A stretch of 64,000 bases of DNA, taken from positions 38,996,259 to 39,060,258 of the forward strand of contig OZ022260.1 of NCBI GenBank assembly GCA_963978905.1, in the 5' to 3' direction. A model generated the notes under the pieces. That model saw nothing but the letters and a program-made list of their open reading frames with translations, was not told the origin of the DNA and ran no database searches. This DNA is from Trichostrongylus colubriformis (taxonomy: Eukaryota; Nematoda; Chromadorea; Rhabditida; Trichostrongylidae). The position numbers and the translations under genes were made by a program. Positions 10,015 through 19,999 of this stretch are shown piece after piece; position 1 is the stretch's first letter, and the number at the start of each line of letters is the position of its first letter.

Positions 10015-11890
10015 CAGGCAGGGTAAAGCACGGCATTGTTGTGTTGAGAAAACTTCTGAAAGCGTCCCTCTCATGACTGTTATACTGGAACTATGCCTTT
10101 AATAAAAAACGGATTACTGTCTTTTTTGAAGACGCCTTGATCGCCTTAAGAATCACCGAAACCGGGTAGGTCGTTAGACAGTTATGAAGAATTATCTCTG
10201 CATCCACGTTCCTTTTGAGAAATTCTGAACTCACGCTTGACGCTGACACCACGGAAATACCCGACAAATTTGAAGCTACTGCAAGGTAGCGTGTGACGCA
10301 CAACAGGTGTCGTGGGACCTTATTAGAGACACCGGAAGGGGTATATTTGGCAGGATGTGGATTGAGAAAGTAGGGGTACTCAGCAGCGTAACACTAAAGA
10401 ATGAACGAAATGAAAGGGCGAAGCATCACAGAAGTCTGCGACTTCCCATTTCCGCTTCGTTCTGTGGAATTCCTCCTACTCCTGAACCCAGTCCTACACA
10501 CAACCAGCATACTGCACATACTGACCAATTGGGATAGAATTTCGAAGAGTGAAAGTGTGGAATTGAGAAATCAAAACTAACAGAAAAATCAGTATTGTGG
10601 GTTTACTGATGCTAGTAGTTTTTCAACCCATAAGATCAGGTATGTAAAAATAGGGAAGGTGGCTAAAGCGACACGGCGAAAGGTAGTAGCGGCAATGGAC
10701 GACGCTCGCTTATGCCTATAGGAACGGCAAGCGACAAGACTGGAAATAACAATCAGCACTACGAAGTGATAGTGGCCTACTAGAAAGCCGGTAATTCGCA
10801 CAAGACAATTGTGGACGACAAGATTTCCCATGTACAGCAGTACCAGGCAGGGTGAAGCACGGCGTTGTTGTGCTGAGAAAGCTGCTGAAAAATATGATAT
10901 CCTCTCATGACTGATATACTGAAATTATGTCTCTTACGTGGCGCAAGTGGTGTAGTGACAGGTAGCGCTAACCCCACACTCATGGTGCGGGGATCAAATT
11001 CCATATCAAAGCCCACCAGGCCATCCATCTCTCCGGAGTCGGCAAAATGTTACCAGACTACTACTTGAAAACCATTTTGTAGAAAACGACCGATTAACAA
11101 GGAGCAGATGAGGTGGTCCTTTCTTTGTTATGATGCACTAAAGTATCAATACTTAAAAATATTTCGGGTCACATAAAGTGGGGAAAAACGCAAAATTTTC
11201 ACCGACGTACGAGCTCCCAGGCCTAGGCTAAAGCAGATGAGGCATGCTGCGACACATGCTTTTTGATGTGGAAGGGGATATCAGTTTTGGCCTAAACCGA
11301 GGGAGGGGATGTCGACGAAAAGGTGCGTCCTCCCCCCCCCCCCCCTCCCGCAAATGACCCAATCTTTCAATTGCTTTTCAATGAAGCGACAGGAAGAAGA
11401 AACCCAAGTCAATCGGTAGTTATCGAATATCCGATAGCATTCTCGGTGAAACTTGCGCGAATGCAGATGAACAGTTAAATGATTGACGGCAAAATTTGGA
11501 ACGCAGAACATCTTGGGAAGAATAGAACGCAAATCAATAAAAAAGGAGGAACAGGTATGATACGTGGCAGTCGATGGGTGGCGATCCAGGTGAGATTTAT
11601 CAGGCAGATCAAGCGACAGATCAACATCAGCCAGCCACGATTTTATACATCAATAAACGACTTTGAGAAATGTGAGAATCGCTTTTTCCATATACAATCG
11701 CTGAGACACTGGGTATACGGAAGGCTTTCCGGGCCGATCGATCAGAAATCGCCATTACTTATCACTAGTATTTCTAAGCTGGTGTGGGATGGAAACCTGC
11801 CATGGATAAGGATGGAAGGCTCAGCTGGGTCGCGAATGACATCGTCTGGGTGGTGACTATTGGGTGATAGGTAAAGACTCAGAAAGGGGT
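10015..11890 (+). other. Rearranged duplicated sequence, no gene seen
   Basis: Segments match 34020-35520 of copy B, and part of the segment is repeated internally (near 10013 and 10848). A J-repeat head with the terminal motif ACACCGGAAGGGG lies at 10327-10400. A 14-base C run is at 11331-11344. Open frames here are short and not conserved between copies. Confidence 0.45.
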
Positions 11891-11904
11891 AAATTCGGCA
11901 GCTT
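11891..11904. repeat. Target-site duplication, left
   Basis: AAATTCGGCAGCTT here and AAATTCGTCAGCTT at 14730-14743 are a 14-bp duplication with one mismatch flanking the retrotransposon. Copy B near 35516-35530 holds the corresponding unoccupied site. Confidence 0.8.
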
Positions 11905-14729
11905 CTTCTTCTTCTTCTTAGCGCTTGTCCCGCTTTGCTTGAACGATGACGCTATCTTATTCGGTCTTCGGGATGGAGTCCCACCGTCTTCATATCATTT
12001 CGTATGACATCCATCCAACGTTGCCTGGGTCTTCCCCGAGGTCGTTCTCCGGCTACTTCGTGCAGCGTCGCTTTCTTAATAACTGCGTCTACATCAGCAC
12101 GCAGTACGTGCCCGTACCATCTCAATCTGGATTCACGTAGCTTATCTTGGTTTGGGACGACTCCAAACAATCTCGCAGATCTTCGTTGCGTATGCGGCCC
12201 AGTTGAGTCAGACCAGAAGACCATCTCAGCATTCTTGTTTCCATGACGCCTAGGCGTCTTTTGGCCTCGTAACTGGCCAACACTCAGAACCGTATAACGC
12301 TAGGGGTCGCACAACTGTCCGATATATTTTTGACTTCAACTTGATGCTGACCTTCTTGTCGCACAGAACACCAGTTGCTGTTCGCCACTTGTGCCACACT
12401 GCCGATATTCTTGAATTGACCTCGTCCATGATGTTCCCGTCTTGAGCAATCGTCGACCCCAGATAGCAGAATGCACTTGACCTTGGCAAATCTATGCCGT
12501 CCACTTGTACGGTTCCAAAAAACGACGTATCAATTGTCAAAACACTGACTTTTTTGCATTCGGCCGCAGTCCGAATCACGCTAATCTGTCATTCCAAGAT
12601 TGGACCTGCAGTTGTAAGCTGAGCCACTCCTTGGATGCTAGCACGACATCGTCGGCATACATCAGTGTCCAAGGAACAGGTTGTTGCAGGTCTTAGTCAC
12701 AACGTCCAGGACTATATTGAAGAGTAGTGGGGGCAACGCGGAGTCTTGGTGTACGCCTACGGTGATTTGAAAGGGCTTTGATGTTCCCGCTGCCGCTCTG
12801 ACGCAACTGGTGGAGTTCCTGTACAGCAGCTTTATCCACTCCACCAGTTCCTCTGAAACATTGTGCTTCCTCAACTCGTACCATATCGCATTGTGCGGTA
12901 CACGGTCAAACGCTTTCTATCGAGAAATCCAAGATGCACCACCTTTGACTTTTCTCGGTGCTACTCAACGAGCAGCTTAGCCGCATATATTGCATCGGTC
13001 GTGCTGCGGTTGCGTACAGACCCGCATTGGTTAGCGCTAAGTGAAACGATATCACGCACGCGCTTGTCCAGAATTCTCTCGAAAACCTTCATGGTGTGAC
13101 TGAGGAGCGGTACCGGCCGATAATTCGAACATTCTGCTGAAGAACCCTTCCTCTTGAAGATTGGAATGGTTATGCCTGCAGTCCAATCCTTGGGGACGCA
13201 ACGCTCTTTCACTATCAGGTTGAATAGTGAGGACAGGCAGATGGACGAATCCCAAAGACTTGACTTACAAATTTCGGCAGCGATGTCGTCAGGTCCGGTC
13301 GCCTGACCATTGTTCATCTTCTTCAGTGCTTCTGTAACCTCTGCAGGAGTGATCATGGGGACAGCCCCCTCTGATGGAACTGCATCATATACTGGCGCTC
13401 TCCATCTTTCACGAACATCTGGAGAGTTTGACAGAAGCTATCCATTCTCGTCCATGATACCGTAAAATTTCTCAGTATCCTCAGTCCTTCGATTTCGTGA
13501 TCTCACAAGCTTGTACAGATCTTTCACACCTTAACAAGTGTCCAGCTTGCGGTACTGTTCTTCAAATCGGGTCGCCTTAGTTTTCGCTACAGCTTTCTTC
13601 GCTTCTGCTTTCGCGAAGCGGTAAGCGGTCCAGTTTTCAGCAGTCCTATCTTGAAGATAAGCGTGGTATAATGCCTTTTTCTTTTTTACGCAGGACTGAA
13701 CTTCTTCTGTCTACAGCCATGCTTCCTTATCGATGCGCTTTCTACCGGGCTTTGTGTAGCCCAGTACTGTACGAGCAGCTGCTAAGATGTTTTTCTTTGC
13801 CGCGATCCAGGTATCTACAACAGAAGTGATGTTCGGCAGTGCCACCCGTCCATTTACTTCAGCTTCGTTCTCTCTGAACCTCCACCACTTTATCCTCGCT
13901 GGACCAGTACGCTCCGCATACTTATGCTTTGGTGGTCGCAGTGAGAATGTGCCTATGAGTGGACGATTCTGAGTTGCTACAGTCTCGTGAAGAATGACCT
14001 TCACGTCCTTTGCTATCGGTTCTTTCTTCTCGTAAGGATTGAATCGATTTGCGACGAGTTCCTTCCACTGTGGTACGTCGCCAGATGAGAATTTCGTTTA
14101 TGTACCACGTGTTCAGTATTACGAGATCATGGGCATCGGCATAGTCTAAAATGCGGTTGCCATCACGTTTTGGGCGCCGTACCCAAAGCCGCCATGGCAA
14201 CGATGTCCGTCACTGTGCTTCCCGACATGCCTTTTAGATCTCCGGCAACGAATAAGAGCTCATCAGCTGGTACTAGCATGGTCTTACCATCGAGCAAGTC
14301 CCAGAAAGCTTCATTTCTCAAAGCCAAGCATCCAGCTTGTGCAGCGTATGCCGTGAAAAAATGAATCTTCCGCGATTCGATGACAAAAACCACTTTTATC
14401 AGACGGTCGTCATATCTTTCCACTTCAAAGATAGCGTCGCCGAATTTCTAAGATACAATAATTCCAACTCCGTTTCTCGTTCTAGCAATTCCATTATACA
14501 GAATTTTGTATCCTTCTCCAATATCATTCGCTTTCGTTCCTGCCCACTTCGTCTCTTGGACAGCGCAGACATCAATCCTTCTCGCCTCCAGAGCTGCCGT
14601 AACTTCCCTCGATTTTCCTGTCATCGACCCAACATTCAGAGTCGCGAATCAAGATGTGGCTTGATTGAGGGCTTACTTCTTCGGTCTACCACGCCCTTGC
14701 TCAGGAGGTATCCCTTGCTTTTCATTTTC
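11905..14729 (-). mobile_element. Non-LTR retrotransposon (APE endonuclease type), near full length
   Basis: A 2.8-kb minus-strand element is bounded by a 14-bp TSD. Its 3' end is a (GAA)n run at about 11903-11920 on the minus strand, typical of non-LTR tails. The order on the minus strand is apurinic endonuclease-like domain (14660-14090), linker (14000-13500), reverse transcriptase (13360-12550), and a C-terminal region with the conserved LRWYGHVLR-type motif (12160-11960). The 5' end is close to the start of the endonuclease domain, so little or no 5' leader is present. The clade was not resolved; it resembles the endonuclease/RT elements abundant in hookworm genomes. Confidence 0.85.
11952..14660 (-). 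pseudogene. Endonuclease/reverse transcriptase polyprotein, degenerate
   Basis: The frame is broken into pieces. The endonuclease part keeps TLNVGSMTG (about 14640) and the VQETKW glutamate (about 14560), but an in-frame stop follows IIVS at about 14455. The usual catalytic Asn of the GDLNG motif reads Lys (GDLKG, about 14230). The RT core is visible at 12961-13356 (SNYRPV), and the catalytic Y-A-D-D box is intact at 12648-12659. The C-terminal frames 12250-12579 and 11952-12224 carry YLGSTIAQDGN, LALYGSECW and LRWYGHVLR motifs. Multiple frameshifts and stops make this an inactive copy, although the RT box survives. Confidence 0.85.
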
Positions 14730-14744
14730 AAATTCGTCAGCTTG

Positions 14745-15130
14745 TTGACTATGAAAGTAGGGGTCCTCAACAATGAAACAGTAAGGACGAAAGAAATGAA
14801 ACTGCATTTCAGAAACTAACTGATCACTCCTAATTTCCGAAGTTCCGAAAACCGAGAAAGAGAAACCTTAGCTCCCTCCCCTTTCTCGCGCGCCTCTGCG
14901 TCACCAGCCGGGAGTAGACTGCAGACACGCCAGGGGGCATCATTCAGAAACGTAGTTCAGACCTCGCCCGCAACTCGCCCGGCTGATGGATGCAGAACAC
15001 AGGTCGTGCTTTTTCAGTGCAGGTTTTGCTGCACATTACCTCATCAGAAGTGGGAAGTTCGCACTCAAAGTACTCCCAGTTCTCACCTTCTCCTTCCTTC
15101 TCCCAGTGCCTGTAAAGGCACACTACGTAA
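14745..15130 (+). repeat. Dispersed repeat J, copy 2 (split by the retrotransposon)
   Basis: The TATGAAAGTAGGGGTCCTCA head lies just right of the retrotransposon's TSD, while the preceding AAATTCGGCAG part lies left of it. The retrotransposon therefore landed inside this repeat. Equivalent unbroken copies are at 35513, 27256 and 2385. Confidence 0.7.
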
Positions 15131-15199
15131 TAATCGATTAGTGTCTGACTTCCTTGCAGAGAGCAACTCATTGTATAGCTCAATTATTCGGGCTGCACG

Positions 15200-15900
15200 T
15201 TTGTTGCGGCTGCACGATGCACTATCAAGGTGTTCGGCCCGCTTAAAGGTACACCACGCGATAATCAAAGTGGTCCTTACCTACTCAGGGCAGGTAGACC
15301 CGTGAATGGTTGTGAAGATTTCACGCTTTTTGCGACGACACGGCTCACCTCCACGAGCACGGCCTGGTCGACCAGGGCCGAGTTGAGCCCACCGAGCCGA
15401 AACACACCCGGCTTAGACAAGAGGGAAACTTGCGATAAGACAAGATAAGGCGGCGATATCAATAGCGAAGGTAGCTTCAACAGGGAAGAACAGGTGATAT
15501 GGTAGCATTTGGAGCGATATCATCGAGCAAAAACTGATTTCCAATCTCCCATACTCGTACGAGGACCGATGGCTGGGAGCCTTATTTTTGGCAGTTATGG
15601 AGGGTTTTGATCCATTTTTCTTCACTGGTGGGTAAACCAGGACCTCTACATCCTGTAACACGCACGATAGCTCTCACATTTTTCGCGAGGTGTGCCTTTG
15701 AATGAACAGGAAGGGGTTCGAAGAAGAGGAAGATGCAAAGAAATGTCGTTTTGTAACGAACATTCAACGTTAGAAGCGATAATCGGTACGAAAATCCGGA
15801 TTCAAAAGCGTGGCGCTGTGGTGTTTATTCGCATCACATTCGCACCAACACAGTGACTTTCCGAGTTATCCGTTGTAGAGGTCATTTGTTGTCTTGTAGG
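15200..15900. other. Degenerate family-D-like sequence, no gene
   Basis: The region begins with TTGTTGCGGCTGCACGATGC, the same left end as the foldback at 36005, then diverges. It includes an element tail resembling 36110-36230. The remainder to 15900 partly resembles the ends of the 3766-4215 element (the 'agaagcgataatcgg' segment at 15772-15790). No gene is recognised. Confidence 0.45.
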
Positions 15901-15914
15901 GTGTATTTCATTTA

Positions 15915-17560
15915 TTGGTGAGGATCCTACTATATATAATTCGCATAGTATGTCTGTGTGTGTGTCCATCTGTCTGTACGAAATTCATATCTCGCGTCGC
16001 AGCAAAGCTGGAACGCTGAACTTCACAAATGATATAGGTGATAAGGGGACCTAGGCGGTGGTGGACCGAAAGTGATAGCAGCTGATACGCGCTGATAAGG
16101 AGCTTTGAAAGGCGAATGTCATTAAAGTCGTTTCGCCGTCCGGGTTGATTCCAGAGCGTTGACATTCATAGGTGTTTTGCGGGATGGGGCGAGAGCATTA
16201 TTAGCGGGTGATCCAACTTGAAAATGGTTGATAAGATACGATAAGGAGCGGGAAATGGCTAGAGTCGTCGTATCCTTTCGCCTTTCGGGTTGGTCCCAGA
16301 GCGCTGACACTCATAGGTGTTTAAGAGGAAAGCAAACCAGACGCTTTTGACAATCGGCTGCTACAGTAATCATGTTTTCGCGACAGGGCGCGTATCGACG
16401 CTGCTCGTTGTCATCACACACTCTCTCTCGTTTTGTCGTTCTCTCTGCGCTCCCCGCGTAGGAGAAGGCATGTGGCAAAGTGCCCGTGAATTGTACCACG
16501 CAAGCCGTCTAGGGAAGGCAACACCCAGTACGCTACTGAGAGCGGCAGGTCGAGAGGGACTGAGTGATGGGGGAGGGAATGGGGGAAGGTAATGTGTCAC
16601 GGTGACGGTTGGCGAACCGTTTCCATTTTTTTGGAGACGAATGGGATGATGGCACGCATGCGTTCACCATTGCGGAAACTCATCGGGTGTGACAGAGGTG
16701 GGCCACGGTGCACACCTATGTTGTCTTAGGAATGATTTCCGGCCAGAGCCCATAGTAGCCACTGCGTCGAGTTCCTCCCCCGCAATGCACGCGAAGCGCG
16801 CCACGAGTCGCGTGAAGACGAACTTAGGTGCTATCGCAATTAGGGGGGAGGCATCCCACAACACAACTGGTCCCTATTTTTACCTAAGCCATGGAGAAAA
16901 GAGCCCATGCTTCCCCCTCCAAGGCTTAGGCAAAAGTGTACGCGTGAATACGCAGATTGATCATCAAGGATCTCTCCACGATGCGCAGATAAGCAACTTT
17001 TTAGAAGATGTCCCCTTCCCTCATTGCGATAGCACTCAAACCTAAACATTGAAACATCTGCTTTTACCATAATTCCTTCGTTCTATGTGTTTGAGGTAAG
17101 CAAACCAGACCCAAAATACTTGGAGGATGTAGGAAGCATGTATTGGTCCTGCCACGAAAACCTGATTACGGTAGCAGCCGATTGTCAAAAGCGTCTGTTT
17201 TGCTCACCTCGGTGTTTAACAGGGTTGGCCGAGGATATTAATGGTGGGTGATCCATATTGATAACTGTTGATAAGATTTGATAAGGAGCGTAAAAAGGCT
17301 AGAGTCGTTGACTCTGTTTCGCTTTTCGCATTGGTCTCGGAGCGTTCATACTGACAGGTATTTTGCGGAGCGGGACGGGGACATTAATAGTGGGTGATCC
17401 AAACTGATAATGGTTGATAAGATTCGATTGGGAGCGTGAGAAGGAAAATGTCATCAAGGCCAGTACGCTTTTGCGGCTCACAGTGGAATGTCCACATTGG
17501 CAGGTATTGTAGATACAGGGATCTAAAGAATAACGGCTTACGGTGGCTAATAATAACCGT
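15915..17560 (+). repeat. Repeat C with ~145-bp tandem units, copy 1
   Basis: The segment starts TCCTACTATATATAATTCGC and contains about 3.5 tandem units of ~145 bp, each with GGGTGATCC, TTGATAAGAT and GGAGCG words. The units are interrupted by a foldback insertion (16325-17210). Inverted copies lie at 24840-25857 and 37020-38360. It has no coding potential. The AT-rich 5' start with TC and the (TG)n/(AC)n tract at one end are Helitron-like, but a terminal hairpin plus CTRR was not established. Confidence 0.7.
16325..17210. mobile_element. Mutator-like foldback element with 9-bp TSD
   Basis: The element is flanked by GGTGTTTAA at 16316-16324 and 17211-17219. Its inverted termini (GAGGAAAGCAAACCAGACGC / GAGGTGAGCAAAACAGACGC) match over ~62 bp. 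It interrupts one ~145-bp unit of repeat C, and uninterrupted units exist at 25570 and 38110. A 9-bp TSD fits Mutator-like elements. A frame at 16689-17045 has no recognisable domain. Part of the interior resembles 1570-1740. Confidence 0.75.
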
Positions 17561-17971
17561 TAAGGATCGGATGGGATGAAATCCTTTACATCGCCTGCTA
17601 CTACAACACGACCGCTTTAGCGAGATCGTCTGATTCACAGTGCCATTGGGAAAACATATTGTGATATGTTCTGATATCACTGGCAGATATCGACCGCTGA
17701 ATTCCCTAGCGTTCCAAAAAATGATAGTTCTCTTGATCCTGCGATCTACATTGATAACCATGATACAACCTATATTTGTGATAGCAAAGCAAACGTTTCA
17801 CTCGGAATCATTTTCTAATGCGGTACTGGCAGCAACAGTGGGTATCGACCGCTAGACTATGTAAAATTCCAAATAGTGAAACATTTACACGAACACGATA
17901 AACGTCGATAATCGGAGTGCGGATCTACCATCAATGTAGGAATTAGATGCTCAGCAAGTGAACAATTCTTA
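17220..17971 (+). repeat. Repeat C, remainder of copy 1
   Basis: This region continues as the reverse complement of about 37330-37800 and resembles 24860-25200. It has conserved GTCGATACC and TGATATC-containing blocks. No coding frame is conserved among the three copies. Confidence 0.6.
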
Positions 17972-17989
17972 GGCAGCGTTCATAGTTTT

Positions 17990-18190
17990 GGAATTTGCGT
18001 TTTTGCGTTTTTGCGTTTTTGTGGAAATAGAGTAGATACATATCGATTAGGAAAACTGCGTTTTTGCGTTTTTGTGGAAAGTAGAGTAGATACGTATCGA
18101 TTTGTGGAATTTGCGTTTTTGCGTTTTTGTGGAAATGCGGAAATGTGGAATTTGCGTTTTTGCGTTTTTGTGGAAATGTGGAATTGTGGA
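17990..18190 (+). repeat. Minisatellite array in left arm
   Basis: Tandem GCGTTTTT units with GTGGAAA spacers and the palindromic word ATACGTATCGAT. This array mirrors 19185-19590 on the other strand. Confidence 0.85.
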
Positions 18191-19184
18191 AAGCGTGGAA
18201 GCCACGTGCGCGGTGCGTGTCATTCCACGCAGCTCATCATTTGCGAGCGGTTGAACGGATGATGATGAGCCATTTGTTCTCATTTTCTTGAGTTCGGGAA
18301 GAGCTTATATAAATAAGGATATAAGGATAAGAGCTTATATACATTTGATAAATGATTTTAGTCGACTTTGAAGAAAAACTGCCATTTTCGTGCAGGGATA
18401 TATGTAGACATAATTTTGTGAGAAGTACAGTTTCTCTCCAAAATCGAATGTCACACGGTTGTGCTAAGGTGGATTGTCAATTACGAACTAGAACCGATTC
18501 GGAAGAAGTCTGCTACTTCATTCCCTGAGAATTTCTTATACAAAAGTCAGACGTTATTGAAGATTCATCTTAGCAAGGGTGTGTTGCAAGAGTTCCCATG
18601 ATTACTGTGGGTTCAGGACACCCATGAGTGGGCTTACTTCACGAGAGGATTGATTTACTACCTATTCAAGATCTTGGCTACGTAGCTGGTCCACTCATGT
18701 CACGGATAAGCGTCGAAGAATGAAGGCAGATACTCTTAAAGGTAAATATGTAACAAAGATGGAAAACTTGTAATTCAAATAATTAAGTTAGGGCATCATC
18801 AATTAGATACAAATTCTCACTGAAAGCAGAAACGATCTATGATGAAGGGGGGGGGCTGGTCTGTGACAGCCCGTATTACATCTTTTTAGTCTCACAAGAA
18901 TCTTGATTTCATCGTTATTACTCTCCGCAGCACTGCTGACATGAACTCCCTGCACGCTGTTCGAAACACGTGCACGCCACCCAAAGACACACTACAGTGT
19001 GACAGCAGACGAAAGTGACATATCAAAAACGAATGATCGAGAGTACGAAAGAGTGAACGAGAAGGGAAAAACTGTTGAAAAAGCGATGTATAAGATCAGT
19101 CTGTTCCTTCAGTGTAGAAAGTGCTTTGTCTTATCATCCACGTTCGCTGACGAAGCAATCGACACGTATCTTATCCACCTCATT

Positions 19185-19590
19185 TCCGCAAAAACGCAAA
19201 AACGCAAGTTCCGCAAATCGATACGTATCTAATCTTCTTTCCACAAAAACGCAAAAACGCAAATTCCACGATTCCGCATTTCCACAAAAACGCAAAAACG
19301 CAAATTCCGCAAATCGATACGTATCTTATCCCTTTCCGCATTTCCACAGAAACGCAAAAACGCAAATTCCGCGTTTCCACAAAAACGCAAAAACGCAAAT
19401 TCCACACTCTCCTTTCTCTAATCCTCTCGTCTCTTCGTGGCATGGAAATCGATACGTATCTAATGCTTTATCCACATTTCCACAAAAACGCAAAAACGCA
19501 AAAACGCAAAAACGCAAAAACGCAAATCGATACGTATCTATTCTTCTTTCCACAAAAACGCAAAAACGCAAAAACGCAAATTCCAAAACT
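19185..19590 (-). repeat. Minisatellite array in right arm
   Basis: Tandem AAAAACGC units with TTTCCACA spacers and ATCGATACGTAT words, in inverse orientation and about twice as long as the left array. The apparent Lys/Arg/Asn-rich open frames through it are artefacts of the repeat. Confidence 0.85.
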
Positions 19591-19602
19591 ATGAACGCTG
19601 CC

Positions 19603-19990
19603 TTACCAATCGTTGCACTCGAATACAAAACTCGATGTCATTATACTTACCAATCGTTGCACTCGAATACAAAACTCGATGATATCGATGTCAAACCATC
19701 CAAACTCCCAGTAATGACCTAAACCAGTTGAAACACTACTGCGCACGATTCATGTCAATGACGTGCAAAATGGGTTCCATGCAAAGCGACAAAAGCATAC
19801 TAGGTAATACCGAAATGCTTTCTTACCACGCCATCTTCTCTGCTTTTATTCGAATAAGTAGCTCAGCTGCAAGCAGAGGGAAGGAAATTTCCATTCAACT
19901 CTATACACAACTGTGGTCGTGCCGATCAAACCCATTCTGCACAACATCGTCATGAATCGCGCGCAGTAGTGTGCGCCCGCCAGCTGGTAT
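19603..19990 (-). repeat. Repeat C end, with a 44-bp tandem duplication
   Basis: This matches the reverse complement of 37030-37335. A 44-bp unit beginning TTACCAATCGTTGCACTCG is tandemly duplicated (19603-19646 and from 19647), immediately next to the foldback insertion. Confidence 0.65.
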
Positions 19991-19999
19991 GAAATAAGT

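Larger units (their letters stand above)
515..15480 (+). repeat. Segmental duplication, copy A
   Basis: This block is co-linear with 25860-36235 in the same orientation. Shared landmarks in order are the 520-700 segment (25861-26040), the signal-peptide exon at 3118 (27908), the arginine-rich exon at 7947 (31032), a foldback element at 8388 (31412), ShKT promoter and exon 1 at 9935 (32899), and the J repeat at 14745 (35540). Similarity is interrupted by insertions private to one copy. The part around 10.0-10.9 kb is locally rearranged: a segment matching about 34450 occurs twice, near 10013 and 10848. Confidence 0.8.
17972..19602. mobile_element. 1.63-kb foldback element with minisatellite termini (TTA TSD)
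   Basis: The termini GGCAGCGTTCATAGTTTTGG and its exact reverse complement are flanked by TTA at 17969-17971 and 19603-19605. The related sequence at 37320-37340 lacks the insertion. The perfect terminal match extends ~55 bp and then continues as arrays of a GCGTTTTT/TTTTGTGGAAA minisatellite with interspersed ATACGTATCGAT (17990-18190 and, inverted, 19185-19590). The 3-bp TTA duplication and GGC ends fit PIF/Harbinger-type mobilisation. The centre (18200-19180) has no gene, so it is non-autonomous. Confidence 0.8.

Noticed and set aside
14337..14819. 160-codon plus-strand open frame
   Set aside because: It is antisense to the retrotransposon endonuclease domain on the minus strand, which has recognisable motifs.
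17990..19590. Regular repeat-spacer look of a CRISPR array
   Set aside because: The units are direct minisatellite copies with variable, non-unique spacers, are mirrored in two arms of one element, and lie in a genome with spliced genes.
19075..19722. 215-codon open frame, Lys/Arg/Asn/Ser repeat protein
   Set aside because: It runs through the AAAAACGC minisatellite. A repeat without stops gives a long frame by chance, and the mirrored array gives an equally long frame on the other strand.
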